From assembly GCA_000711775.1 (NCBI GenBank), contig ARYC01003694.1, positions 1 through 64,000 on the forward strand: a stretch of DNA of 64,000 bases, written 5' to 3'. How positions within the stretch are numbered: position 1 is the first letter of the stretch; every line of letters begins with the position of its first letter. The translations under genes were made by a program, and so were the position numbers. This stretch comes from Oxytricha trifallax. Taxonomy: Eukaryota; Ciliophora; Spirotrichea; Sporadotrichida; Oxytrichidae. The notes under the pieces were generated by a model. That model did not search any database. It saw only the letters and a list, made by a program, of their open reading frames with translations, and had not been told where the DNA came from. Shown here in pieces: positions 20,390-32,584 of the stretch.

Positions 20390-21370
20390 GAATATTAACA
20401 ATTTGGCAAAAAATTATAATGTCACTTTTAGGCATAAATATATTATAAAATTATTTACTCTTTAATAATTCAAAATGCCTTAAAAAAAAATTCATAGTAT
20501 ATATTTAAAGTATAAATATATATGTCACTTTATATCACTTTATAATAGTTATTTGGGGTTTTCAATCAAGATGATATAAAGTAAATTATTAAAGATGTCA
20601 TTACATTACTTTCCAATAATTTCAATATCATTAAAATAAATGGGAAACCTCTAAAACTTAATCACTTATAATATTATTTATTTATTTATTTTATAATAAT
20701 TTTCATATTTATTATTATTACTTCAATAAAGTAAAGCAATGATTTATTTTATACTCACTTAAAGCCTCTGTTTATTACTATACAGTAGGTAAATTGAAAT
20801 AAATTAAAATTAATAATTGACTTATCTCATGACGTCAATCATTTAAAACATATTTCAATTAATAGGACTAAATTTTTTGCCAATATTAAATTTTAATATT
20901 ACCGAATTTACTATATTTTACTTAATATTTTGTAGCTAAATCATATTCATATATAATTGATTACAACAATAAAGTATAAAAAATTAATACTGAAATATAT
21001 TTATGTTTAGATTCTGTAGCCTTACCATGAATTATACTTATAATATATTTATAAACTATTATTACAAATCAATAATTATTTACTAATTCGAAAATAAATA
21101 TAATGAGTAATATTATTTAAATTTCTTATCTGAAATTATATCATAATTAATTCTCCCAGTGAATAGCAGCATTAAACTTCTATAAGTTAAGTTTGAATAT
21201 CTATATTAAATTTTAATGAAACATTTATTTTTGATTTTAAGATTTTATAAGAAAAATATTATCTAAAATTCTTCTATTTTAAGTTTTTAATTGTCACTTC
21301 TTTAATTTAAGTTGATTCAAACTATAGAATTATTTTTTGTTACAATTCTTAAATTTATAGATAATTCTTT
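20390..21370. other. AT-rich stretch, little recognised
   Basis: Nearly all A/T with no clear island. A weak minus-strand candidate lies at 20760-20870 (MIDVMRQVN) but is too short to support. Confidence 0.4.
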
Positions 21371-21372
21371 TT

Positions 21373-21600
21373 GAGTTTTGGGGCGCTTTAGAAAGTTTTC
21401 TTCACCTATTTATGCGGAGAAAGATTAACTGATAAAGCTTAATACAGTATAGCCTAAAAAATTGTTCTAAGAATATAGACAATTACCTCAGCAAGCACAA
21501 TAGGGTTCTTAATCTGTTCCTAAAGATGAAGAGAAAAATAAAGTTGTCTTCTAAAGCAATGAATATTGTAAGGACTGGAATATTTTATCTTAAAATTCAT
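21373..21600 (+). CDS. Unrecognised coding island (possible MDS)
   Basis: About 75 codons open on the + strand after an upstream TGA, with convincing composition (samples: GRFRKFSSPIYAEKDQLIKL, PKKLFQEYRQLPQQAQQGSQ, VPKDEEKNKVVFQSNEYCKD). GC content is clearly above the flanks. A second weak island follows at 21715-21815. No family recognised. Confidence 0.5.
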
Positions 21601-21889
21601 ATAAAACTAAATATTTGCTCTATTAGTCTTACATAATAATTTAATTACTAATAATTATAAGATAAATAACAGAACATATTAATCACTGAAAATTATTAAA
21701 AAGAATTAAGCATATATTATTCAGCATTTTCACTCGATTCTTGGGGGTTTATTAATTTTAGAATAAATTCAAACTAATTTTAAATTTTATGCAAGAGTAG
21801 AATCAATATTGAAAATTTAATATTTTTCGGTTCACTTTTATATTTCTAATTATATTGTAAAAATGTATGTTATTTGGTTATAGAAATAA

Positions 21890-22195
21890 TTGATTTGTGG
21901 CAGATAACTTTTTCTAAACCTAGAAAATATGGAATATGTTCGATAGAATTGAAAAATAGCTGGACTTTAATATTGGCAGTACAGCTCTATTGCATTCCTG
22001 GAGCGAGATAAATTGAGTTTAATTTGGCATTAAAATAAACTAAACAATCACCAAAATAATAGTAAATTTATCTTGCTCCAGATATCCAAAAGAGGGTACA
22101 GCCAATTTTAAAGTAAAGCTAATTTTCAATTCTATCGAACAAGCTCAATATTGTAAAGGATTCTAGAACGTAACAGCCACTATTTATTAATTAAT
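21890..22195. repeat. Foldback element, TTGTAGGAAT family, degenerate
   Basis: Contains the family landmarks GGCAGATAACTTTTTCTA, TTCGATAGAATTGAAAAATA and TAGCTGGACTTTAATATTGG in the left arm, and inverted counterparts to about 22190 (GAACGTAACAGCCACTA). The terminal TTGTAGGAAT is lost or unreadable. Confidence 0.7.
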
Positions 22196-22344
22196 TTTTT
22201 TTAGTTAAAATTGTTTTCTTCAATAAATATTTCAACTATCGTACCTATATACTAAAGATGCTGAAAAATAATATAAAATTTGTAAATTGACAAACCATTA
22301 TTTTTTTCAAAGATTAATTTGTCAGATACAGTTTCAGTTGAAAT

Positions 22345-22430
22345 AAGTTACTAAGATTGAGAATGAATGATTGGAAGTCATAAGAGTATAATAAAGAATT
22401 TATAGATAAAGTGCTATGCTTTTGATAAAA
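22345..22430 (+). CDS. Weak coding island
   Basis: Short + strand open stretch ending at TGA (sample LLRLRMNDWKSQEYNKEFID). Gene-like residues in an otherwise A/T desert; may be an MDS. Low support. Confidence 0.25.
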
Positions 22431-23115
22431 TTACATTTTTTACACATTATTATTACCATATTATTCATATAACTTCTCGTTCATAATTTTAGGATTAGTG
22501 TTTCAATAGATTCACTAACATCTTATGTCCAGTTTAATTTACTTATATTTAAGCAACAGTAAATGAAATTTTTGTTTTTGTAAATACTTATATTTTAGTG
22601 AAAACACCATAGCTTTTTAATTATTATTGTTATGCAATATACTAATGATCTATTATTATTATAATATTAAATATAAATATTTGCTATAAAATTATTAATT
22701 TTGTTTAACAGTAACAATAATAAATAACCTTACTGCTATAATTATATATTTTTAATTAAGAGATTGCTTGACTTAAAATATTATTAATTTTTGACTTGAA
22801 AACTGAGAAAACTAATAATATTTTATTATTAATATTAATTTATTTATTTAATTGAAATGCCAATTATTGCTTGTTATATAATTAGTTATAAATTACAATT
22901 TTAATTTTATTTGACAAGCACGTTGAATGTAACAACAAATATGTGAATTTGTATTTTCCCCAATATATCATGTTTAATTGTTATTTAAAAAATCAAAATT
23001 TCTTACTTTTTATTATATTGAAGCTCTACTAAAACACTCATTAAGATTGTAAGAGTAATATGATTGAGAAATTAATAAACATTAAAAATATGAATATTTC
23101 GTCATAACTATCTAA

Positions 23116-24550
23116 TCATTCATTTTTTACAATTAATATTTTTTCTTCTTCTTTAGCTTCTTCTTTAATATTTTCTTTGATTAATTTATCCTCAGAGTTC
23201 TTCAATAATGATTAAATTAAATTTTTCATATCAATTTTCAATTCATTTACTGTGGATTTAATTTCATTCTAGTTGGATTTCATGTCATTAACTGTACTTT
23301 ATAGTGTTTTATTTTAGCTTTCATGACTCTTAATGATTTATGGTATTTAATTTTACAATTTTATTATTATTTAATACTGTTTCAATATTAACACTAGCTT
23401 AAGGCACCCAGATATATAGAATATGATAGTTTCATAATTTTATTATTTGGGTATCCAACTCAATCTATTTAATGACCTTATTCCATATGCTGAACGGAAT
23501 AGTTTCAGATCCGTGATTCCTCACCAATTGCCTCATGATAAGGTCTTATGTGGTCTTTCCCTACTTCGTTTGTCATTCCTGTTCATACCCTTCTTAGACT
23601 ACCTTTAACTTGAGTGCTATAATTCAGGTAAATCCCTTACACTAATAGAATTATTGTTTGTCTTTAATTAGGGGGAAATCCCTATGAGATATTCTACTGA
23701 CAATTTCTTACATGAGGTAGGTATCCCTTTTTCTTCAATAAATATTTTTCAAATTTTAAATCCAAGAGGTCTGCCTCTTAACTCCTATACTATCCTTAAT
23801 GAACTCAACCCCAAATTACAAGGATAGATAAATTATCAAGTTTTAACAAGTCTATAAATGATCAATGCCTGACAATTTTTGTTGGCGTGGATCCCCTTTA
23901 TCTTAGGCGGACGTATTCTGAAGAGATTCTCAGATCCAGAATTTATAGAGTAAAAGCCGAAAACCTTAACGGCTTCTAAGTCAAAGATTCCAGAATATAT
24001 CGGGATATACCCCCTAATATACCAGAAAGTCGCAAACTTTAATTTTATGTATAATTTTGAGTTATATATTTTTGAAAAACCTATGGTCTTATAAGCATTT
24101 TATAGACTTTATTGTGAAATATTTTATACATTTAAGCAACTTTCGCTTCTTGTTATTCATTTTATTTTTTAAAAAAAGTAAATAAGTGATCAATAGAATC
24201 TAAAGTAAGCAAGCATTTAATGATTAATTAGCAGTATCATATAATTTGAATTTAATTTAATGAGAAAATTATTATTTAAAATTAATTTTATAGTTTTTTT
24301 CATCATTAATATTGTAAAAAAATGCATGGTAAATATAATTTTCCCTTCACTATACTATAATTTATTTAATTTAAATGATTGAGTCTTAGTTTTTAATGAT
24401 AGTCTATAAATCTTTAACTGTAAGTTCGACAGTTTTCACATGAAGTTCGACTGCTTTCACATGATGTAAGATCTATTACTCTGCGTTAATACTCTTGGTA
24501 TGAGTCTTGTAGATTGTCTTCTTAATGTCTTTCACGAAGCCTTGCCATTA
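23116..24550 (-). CDS. Minus-strand gene with start and stop, product unknown
   Basis: Begins at ATG 24548-24550 (MARLRERHQEDNLQDSYQEY, then a Cys-containing stretch SCESSRTSCENCRT) and ends at TGA 23116-23118. Internal islands: 24055-23840 (ATFWYIRGYIPIYSGIFDLE, NLFRIRPPKIKGIHANKNCQ), 23835-23520 (SSLRIVQELRGRPLGF, GIPTSCKKLSVEYLIGISPQ, MNRNDKRSRERPHKTLS), 23555-23405 (MRQLVRNHGSETIPFSIWNK) and 23360-23116, a Lys/Glu-rich coiled coil (SNQNEIKSTVNELKIDMKNL). The middle keeps one frame over about 180 codons interrupted by two TGAs, each inside a very AT-rich patch of 18-30 bases that could be tiny IESs. A frame switch occurs near 23540. Unusually GC-rich for the window. No family recognised. 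Confidence 0.55.
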
Positions 24551-24835
24551 AAACACTCTACAATTTATTTTTTATATTTTAGAGTGTCTACATACAGTGT
24601 TAAAGTAGAAAAGAGGCTAAATAAAAAATCAATCAAATCTTTATAGAATTTATGCTCTAAAGTATATAATTCTTAATTGATTTTTTTAATTGACACTATG
24701 ATAAAATTAGCTTAATTATTATGAAGAATTGAGGAGAATATATATGGAATATTTTAATATTTGGGATATTTTATTATTTAAATAGTTGCTTTTTATATAG
24801 TGTCAACAACAACAAAAATCTCTCTCAGTATTATA

Positions 24836-25973
24836 TGTTCTGACCGAGACCCCCCCTCCCCCCAACGCTTACCTCCCCCTTCCCCCAACGCTTTCATATG
24901 AATTTTTTCTTGCACATTCAAATCTACTACTATTTAAATATATTATTTTTCTTAAAATTATGCTTGATATGAATAAATTTGTATTTACAACTTACTTTAT
25001 AAAGAGTTAATTTATAAACAAACCTATTTTTTATATATAAAATATGATAAAATTTTATCTTTTCTAAATTTTAAAAAAAATGATTATTTTTATTTTTATT
25101 CAAGAATTAATACGTTTCGTTAACTTTTTACTTTTTGAAGTACATGTCCCCATAGGAAAGAAATAAAAATTTACTTAATCTGATTGTCATTAATTTTCTT
25201 TTTTTTCAATTAGCTATGGACAAAATTTTATATAATTTCTTAATTCATCAAAATTTGACACAAAACAAAAAACATAATTTCATAAAGGTTTTAATTATTT
25301 TATTTATAATTTATATTTATAATTACGGATACGATTCTTTATTAAAATATAATAATTTTTTTTATTTTAATCTAAATTTATATATTTGTTTAATACTGAT
25401 AACCAATTAAGCATATCTAAATCTTCATGGTGGAAATGTTAATTAATTTATTAATTACCATTAAGATTTACAAGAATAAAATTGTTTATATTTTAATAAA
25501 TAATTGTATCCGCAATAATAAATAGAAATTATAAATTAAAAAAATTAAAACCTTTATGATTTTATTTTTTATGTTAAGTGTTTAATTTAGATGAATTAAG
25601 AAAATATAAAATTTTGGCTTTAGATAATTGAACAAGTGAAATTTAATGACAGACAGATTAAAATAATTTTAAAATAATATCCTATGGGGACATGTAAGTA
25701 AAAAAGTCGATATACGAAAGTTAATTCTTGATGAAAATAAAAATATTAATTTTTTTTTACAATTAGAAGAACAAATTTTTTTATATTTTATATATAAAAA
25801 TAGGTTTGTTTACAAATGATGTTATTATATTGATAAAATATTGATTCGGACTATGAGGCTATATATTTCCATATATAATGTGATTTTTCATTATTTAGAT
25901 GTTCGTTGATGATATAAATATTTCATATAAAAGGGGAGGTAAGCGTTGGGGGGAGGGGGTCTTGGTCAGAACA
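24836..25973. mobile_element. C-rich inverted-repeat transposon, copy 1
   Basis: A 1138-bp element bounded by inverted ends TGTTCTGACCGAGACCCCCC / GGTCAGAACA and an identical 6-bp flank, ATTATA (24830-24835 and 25974-25979), a target-site duplication. Inside the ends come C-rich blocks (CCCCCCAACGCTTACCTCCCC in both arms), then degenerate inverted arms to about 25160 and from 25678 (CATGTCCCCATAGG). The 64-codon frame at 25216-25410 in the loop is hydrophobic A/T filler; no transposase is visible, so it is probably non-autonomous. Confidence 0.8.
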
Positions 25974-26149
25974 ATTATATATATAAGAGTTATTTGAAAT
26001 ATATCTTAGCTGAGTTAGAAATATACATTTTTTACTTGATAAAGGTGCAATAAAGTTATCATTGCTTCATGTATTAATTCCACAATTTTTCAATCACCTG
26101 ATAGTATAATAATTTTATTCATTATATAATATTAGGGGTTTATAATTCT

Positions 26150-29100
26150 TCATTATCGTCAATTTAATCTTCTACAGGTCTCCTGAATATGATATAACTT
26201 GGGAAATACTCTTAATTTTTTATTTCTCCATCATTAAAGTAGGATTCTCTTTCTTTGATTAGTTAAGCCTTTATTCTATATGATTCTGCCACCATCTTCT
26301 GCATTAAGAAAAATATAATAAAAACCTGCAACAAATAAGCTCTTAGAATATAAATAAAGTATATCTCAACTATTTTAAAACTTGGTTTAATGTTAAATTT
26401 GCTTTATCATTAAATTAGCTTTTTTATTGTTTAATAATTAATATATTAATATACCCTATTATTTAAATAAGTTTATCTCTAAATTTAATTTTATTAATCT
26501 TTTAAATAATTGGAAGTAAAATTTGGCAAAATATACAATATACAGAATAAAAAATACATGGAATTTTTATTGGCAAAAATAATATATATCATCCTTGAAG
26601 CGAGATAAATAAACTTTAATTTTAGAACATTTGTTTAGTTAAGTATAATGCAAAAATATACTCAAATTTATCTCCTGAATAAATGAAATACAATATTACA
26701 GCAATATTAAACTCCAGTTATTTTAATTATCTTTGTTATTTTTCGAACAGGATAGGATCCATATTTTATCAAACTATTTTCAATCTCAATTTTTTAAATT
26801 AATTTTTAAATTTCAAATTAATTTAACAAATACAATTTGCTTTACTTATCTTTTGTAAGTTGTTTGTTTAAAAATATAAATAAATTAATGATTACCTTCT
26901 CATATGACTCTGAGATAACTGCAATAATGAAATTAAGAAGGATAATATTCAAAAAGAGGACAGCTGATATCCAAACTATCCAGGCAAAGATAATGTGTGT
27001 ATCTTCTAATTCGTAGAAGTTGTCAATCTAGAAGTCTCCAGTGGATGCTCTAAATGCCATAATGAAGTATCCAAAGTAATTAATTATAATATACGATAAA
27101 TTAAGTTATATTTATATTTTTAAATTAAGTATAATTAAAATAAGAATTACTTTAATAGTATCAATCAAATATGCTAAACGATTGTTTTATTTGATGCTAT
27201 AAAAAATAAAAGTAATTGATACCTTCATACTCTATGTTGTCAGAGCTAGTCTTTATTTTGAGTAGTGTGAATATCAATCCATATACAATCAGCACAAAAC
27301 CATAGAGCATTATGAAATATCTAAGATCCATGAACACTGCTTTCAACATGCTCACCTATTGTTTAAATGTAAATAAAGTTATATATGATAAGCATTAAAA
27401 CCCGAAAATCTTTTTAAAAGTTGAATGATCTATGGCTAATAATTGATTACAAATTTAGGGTTTTATAAGAGATATACAAATACTAATTAATGTTATTTAA
27501 TACGATTTTTATGTTAAATTATAATTGTCATCCATGGATTCTACTGTTTTAGCCAGAGTAAAGATATGCTAAGTTTAGTTTTCAACTCAAATTTATTTTA
27601 TATTGAACTTTCTAATCAAGAATTTATATTATCATACTACTAATCTCCAATTTTTCATATCTGAGGAAGGTATACAATTAATAATAAGAAATATATAGTA
27701 ATTATCAATTCATTTATAACTCATACTCTTTTCCTTAACTTCTCGAAGTACACTACATCTCATCTAATATGACATAAACTATATTTTAACCACTAACAAT
27801 TGATTTTACTGTTTATCTCATTTTATATTTTATACTTTCAAAATATAAAGTTATAAGGTTGTATCGTAGACGACCATATCTTACAATCCATTGCAAAAAT
27901 TGTTCTAAAAAAATATTATAAACACTATAATGCCTACCTTATGCATTAATTTTGCCTTTTTTTATATATGTTTATAATAAACTTTCTTTCAGCAATTTAT
28001 TCGATATATTATAATTCTTATATCTATTTTCGATCATCAACTATAATTAATTATATTTTTTTGTGTTTATAAAATAAAGCTTGAAAGTTATTAAAATTAT
28101 TTTTTAATTCTAGATAGTTTTTTTTACATTTCAAAAGACTCATTCCTATAATTTTATCTTCAATTATATAAAAAAAAATTATATTTATTTATCTGAAGCA
28201 GATAAACAAAAATTCTAATTTATAAAATATTTCAAATAATTTTTGACAGAAATCCTGATTAATAAAATCAATAAAATAAAATCTTGGTGTCTGTAATTTA
28301 ATAAATGTTTAATTCTAAATATTCAGAAATATGTATTATAGAGGTATAATAACTAAAGCCCTAGAATACCCTCAAAATCTCACATAGCTTAATGAACACC
28401 AAAATTAACATAACACTATGCAAAATCACAATTCAATTGTAAATGTAAAAAATAACTTAATTTATATCTTTAGAGCTCTTTAATTTATTAATTTTATTAA
28501 TTAAAATTAAATTAAAATAATAATAGAAATGTGAAACCCCAATATACAATAAATATTGAATTAAATAACATCATAGTTCACAAAATATTATGTATTAAAA
28601 TTTTCGTTAACAGAGAAGATTAAAGATAGAATAAGCTGAGAATCCCTTTTATATGATTAAATAAAATAAGAATAGAATTTCAAATAAACCTCAACTAATT
28701 TCTAAATTGTATAGTTAGTCTCTTAATCTTATCGACTTATAATATTATGAAGAAAAAATTATCGGTCCTCGCTTAAAAATAAAAGAAAATAAAAACTAAA
28801 GCTTATAAATAAATTAAAGAAGACAAAAGATTGCCTGCCTCTAAGATACAAGTACTTTTAAGCAAGTACAATAGCATATTTTTTGTTGTTGTTTATATTA
28901 ATTCCTAATTGTGTGTTTTGTTTATTATTTTTATTATCATAATATTATTATTTGAATCAATTCCATTGTAGCCTATCTCTTATGTATCTATTATCACAAT
29001 CACAAAATAGAGAAGAGTCATTGCCTAATCAATTATATTCCATAGATCTGTTGCATACTCAACATAACCTATTTTATTTTTTTAAAAAAATATATTTTGA

Positions 29101-30805
29101 ATATTCTTCTTAGCATTCTAAATTCATAATATTCTTGCAGTAGCAAATACCCTACGCATGTTATTATAGATGAGAAATTTATTCATAATTTATTAAAATA
29201 AATCATATTACTATTAATCATTTAGAGATACATTCCTAATTGGGTAATTAATTTTAAACTAATATATAATATACAAAATATTGGCAGTTAAAGTTGAATA
29301 ATTTGAACGATCTTGGGCTCATTCGATAGAAAATTCAAAATTAGCTGGATTTTACTTTTGGCTTTACAATTTTAAAGCGTTAATTAAACATATCTATATT
29401 AAATAAATTATATCCTCACATTAAAATCAAGTTATCTGACTCCAGGGATGCGTTAAAATAGTATACCCAATAGTAAAGTCCAGAGAATATTGAATTTTCT
29501 ATCGAATGAGCCCAAGATCGTTCAAATTATTCAACTTTAACTGCCAATATTTTGTATAACTATATATTTAATTAAAATTAATTACCCAATTAAGAATGTA
29601 TCCCTACAAGATTTATAAACTTGTGATAATTTAAGGACAAGCTGTTATACTATGCTCCTAGAATCTTCTTCATCAGCTACTCCTGCATTAATTGTGAAAA
29701 AGTATAGATCAGTTACATAGCTTATCAAAAATACCAAGTATAGGTAGAATTAGTTGATGAAGAATTTATCAACGATTAATAATGTTATTGAAAAAATTTA
29801 AATAATTAGGAAGATTGAGACTTAATTACTTTTATTGTTATTATAACTTTAATATGTTATGTAGACTAATTTCCTATTAATAAATATAAAGCACATTTTA
29901 AATTAATTTTCTATAATTCTGTAGGCTGTAATAATTTCTTATTCTTATATAAAAAAAGTAAAATATCAAGACATTCATTTTTAATTATATATTAATATTT
30001 TGTTTAAATTAAAAATAACTACTTTTAAAAGATGAGGGATATTAATTCTTTAATAACTCTAATATAATTTAATATAGCTTTTTATTTTTTTAAAATAAAA
30101 TTAATTATATTTCAAAAATAATGCTTTTTTATAATTAAATTTATAACATAGTAATTAAAATTAAACCCTTAAATTTGTTTGTATAAGTGTCCCATTTGAA
30201 ATTGAGGACTGTTTAAATGAACTCAGTTTCGTAGTACTCAAGATTCTATGAGTCTATAAGATTTATGGTATAACTATTTTATCTATTAATTTATTGATAT
30301 GAATAATATAAAATATACCATTAAATTCCTGATAAAATCTTAGCTTTTCATCGTAATTGGTATATTTATCAAGTTATACTAAACCTCAACTAAGGGTTGA
30401 TCATTAACAAAATAAATTAAACTCACTGTTGTTTTAATTAATTTTTTCTAAAAATATTAAATTATTAAATATATATATATTGTCCTCTTTCACACTATGA
30501 CCGAGATATTTTTCATAATTAAAAGCCATTTGTATAATATAATAATGATTAGAAATTTACAACTTTAATTTAGCTGAAATCGCTGTATTACAACGGTTTT
30601 TCTAACTTTATTAAACTATTAAATTAAATAATAAAAATTTTAGGTTTAAATCATTCCAAAGTGAATGATAAGTGAACTACGTTGTATCGATTATAGATTA
30701 GTATATTACTGAGGGGTCTTTGGAGTATTAGGGGTAAGTTAAACTTGTTATTTTAGGATAAACCAATTTAGATTCGAAGTAATCTCTTAGATAAAATTAA
30801 GTTTA
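26150..30805 (-). CDS. Polycystin/TRP-like cation channel gene, at least nine MDSs
   Basis: Minus-strand gene fragments in colinear order. 30805-30640: DYFESKLVYPKITSLTYPQY. 30250-30172: EYYETEFIQTVLNFKWDTYT. 29767-29630: S1-like helix FFINQFYLYLVFLISYVTDL. 29180-29093: VGYLLLQEYYEFRMLRRIF. 29075-28905: VEYATDLWNIIDQAMTLLYF. 28435-28335: FIKLCEILRVFQGFSYY. 27370-27209: MLKAVFMDLRYFIMLYGFVL. 27081-26891: pore-side segment FGYFIMAFRASTGDFQIDNF, then the S6-like helix VLFLNIILLNFIIAVISESY. 26306-26150: cytosolic tail KMVAESYRIKAQLIKERESY. Layout and motifs fit a six-helix polycystin/TRP-type channel. Four junctions join in frame at shared repeats. N-terminal islands may extend to about 31440 (TGIEIKSRKELF), and a possible stop lies near 26040. 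Confidence 0.8.
26307..26894. other. 588-bp IES with pointer TAAT, containing a foldback remnant
   Basis: ATTA (TAAT on the coding strand) at 26303-26306 and 26891-26894. Removal joins SESYEKV to MQKMVAESY in frame, a sequence expected after S6 in this channel family. A decayed foldback element with inverted arms occupies about 26520-26790. Confidence 0.6.
27082..27217. other. IES with pointer AATTACTTT in the channel gene
   Basis: 136 bp including one pointer. The 9-bp repeat AAAGTAATT (AATTACTTT on the coding strand) is at 27073-27081 and 27209-27217. Removing the spacer and one copy joins ...NIEYEGI to NYFGYFIMA... in frame. The interior is nearly all A/T. This is the best-supported MDS/IES junction in the window. 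Confidence 0.8.
29076..29098. other. Putative 23-bp IES, pointer AAAATA
   Basis: TATTTT (AAAATA on the coding strand) at 29070-29075 and 29093-29098 flanks 17 bases of pure A/T. Removing 23 bases joins RRIFKI to GYVEYATDL and corrects the frame; unspliced, the downstream channel frame is lost. Confidence 0.55.
29224..29610. repeat. Foldback element, TTGTAGGAAT family, inside a channel-gene IES
   Basis: A 387-bp near-palindrome. Arms share TTGGCAGTTAAAGTTGAATA, CGATCTTGGGCTCATTCGAT and ATTAGCTGGA. Ends read AGATACATTCCTAATTGGG and its complement. It lies between the MDSs at 29180 and 29630, so it would be removed with the IES. Confidence 0.8.
29768..30176. other. 409-bp IES with pointer AAATT
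   Basis: AATTT at 29763-29767 and 30172-30176. Removal joins KWDTYTNK to FFINQFYLY in frame. The interior is almost all A/T without other features. Confidence 0.55.
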
Positions 30806-31309
30806 TATAAATTAAATATATTTAGATTGACCTTTTTTTACAGCAAAAATCCAATGTAAAGATCGATACAATTATTAATAAAAATATTATTGTATAAACA
30901 TATAGAGATTTCATTTGTCATTTTTAAAATAATATAAGAGTATTATAATGTCCAAAATTAGAAGATATTATATTTGAACAATATATTTCAAAAAATTGGA
31001 GTTTTTAAATTGAAAATACATTTAAATTGTAATTTATCACTCCTTATAAATTGATCTTATTTTTCTATGTTATCAGATTTAAGAATATTAATTTATAAAC
31101 CAAGAAATTTAAAGAAGGCTAATAAAAATAATGTCATATTTCAATAAAATTTACATTTTATTGAAAGTTAAATATGAGTATTATAATCAATCATTAAAGT
31201 TACTATTCTATGCTATATGAGTTTTATTTTAAGAATTTTCATTTAATAATAGAAATTTAATATAATGAAAGCATAATTATTTTGCTCGCTTTGACAAATA
31301 GAAAAAAAA

Positions 31310-31440
31310 TTAATAAAGAATAGCTCTTTTCTCGACTTTATTTCAATGCCTGTAAGTTAATAATATTTTGATAAAAATAACTGCAAGATGTTTGATTTAT
31401 ATGGATTTATCATTTAACACTTATTCAATGCTCCTCCCTT
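31310..31440 (-). CDS. Weak coding islands, possible 5' MDSs of the channel gene
   Basis: Two minus-strand stretches (samples: GALNKCQMINPYKSNILQ at about 31385-31440; TGIEIKSRKELFF at about 31310-31355). Gene-like composition, same strand as the channel gene, pointers not identified. Confidence 0.3.
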
Positions 31441-31854
31441 AAATTAAAAACAACACCATGTTTTACTATAATTTTGTAGTTTTATATTATTTTTCTCTCC
31501 AAGAAAGAGTTAAAAAATATATTATTCAGTTATAACTTATTTGAATTGTAAATAATGATGGCATAATAATTGTATAAATAACTTATTTTTCTCAAATATA
31601 ATATATATAAATATTAAATAATTATTGTATAGAAGGTTGTTATTGAATTTCAAAATCATATTCAAAATCAACCCGATTTTTCTATATTAATGTTTCTTTA
31701 CTGAAAAGTCTAGGATATTATTTAAAAAATTAAGATTTATATTTATTTTATTATACGTAAGAAAATTTATAATTAAATATCATTAATTAATTAATAAATG
31801 TATATTTTTTAATATAAATTTTGAATAATGTTATTAATTATGAGAGTTTTGAAT

Positions 31855-32496
31855 GAAACTACTCTACTACCCTCCCCACCTTAACCTGGACCTCCTCCCC
31901 AAACCTAAATACATAAATTATTATTTCCCCTTCATTTCTTTATACTTACTTTAATATTATTTTAACTATATTCTTATTACAATAAAATCTTATTTTATTA
32001 GCTTAGTTTAGGAAAATATAAACACAATTTCCTTCTTTATGATTACCATTTAATTCTATACATTTTTCAAATAAGAATTTAATTATAATTGACAATATAG
32101 TTCAAATGATTTTAAATAATTTTAAAGAAATAAGGGGAAAAATATAATTCTAAAAATTAATAAATGGATTCTCAACAATTAGACGAGTAATAATGATTTA
32201 TATGAAGAAAATAAGTTTAAATAAAATTTATTTAAGTTTTTAATAAAAATAATATTATCATAAATAAGGTCAAAACAAATTTTTTATTTTTTTCCCTATC
32301 CTCTTACAAAATAATCGATGTATATGGTGTAACATATCAAATAAAACTTAAAAAAAAGGAGGCAATTTTAATATTTTAAGTATAAATAATTTAAGAAATT
32401 AAAATTTTTAAGAAATTGAAGGAGTGATGGGATCTAGGTTTGGTGAAGGAGTGTCGTTTAAGGTGAGAAGGATAGGATGGGAGTCTCGGTCAGAAC
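31855..32496. mobile_element. C-rich inverted-repeat transposon, copy 2 (degenerate)
   Basis: The right end reads GGGAGTCTCGGTCAGAACA (to 32496), identical to the family terminus. The left side has matching C-rich blocks (CTACCCTCCCCACCTTAACC, CCTCCTCCCCAAACCTAAAT) whose inverted counterparts lie at 32420-32480 (AGGTTTGGTGAAGGAG, AAGGTGAGAAGGATAGGATG). The left terminus and duplication are lost. The interior is A/T only. Confidence 0.65.
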
Positions 32497-32584
32497 ATTT
32501 GATTTTATTTTTTTGCGTTAAATTGTAACTATTTTTGCTTAAGTAAACTTTTAATTTATATAATATTGCTTAATAATTGTTAAG

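Noticed and set aside
24836..24900. C-rich tract as a CRISPR-like or tandem satellite array
   Set aside because: The units are few, irregular and mirrored at the other end of the element with a target duplication, so they are transposon termini.
25216..25410. 64-codon frame in the loop of a C-rich transposon
   Set aside because: Only Ile, Leu, Asn, Tyr, Phe, Lys-type filler; no motif of a transposase.
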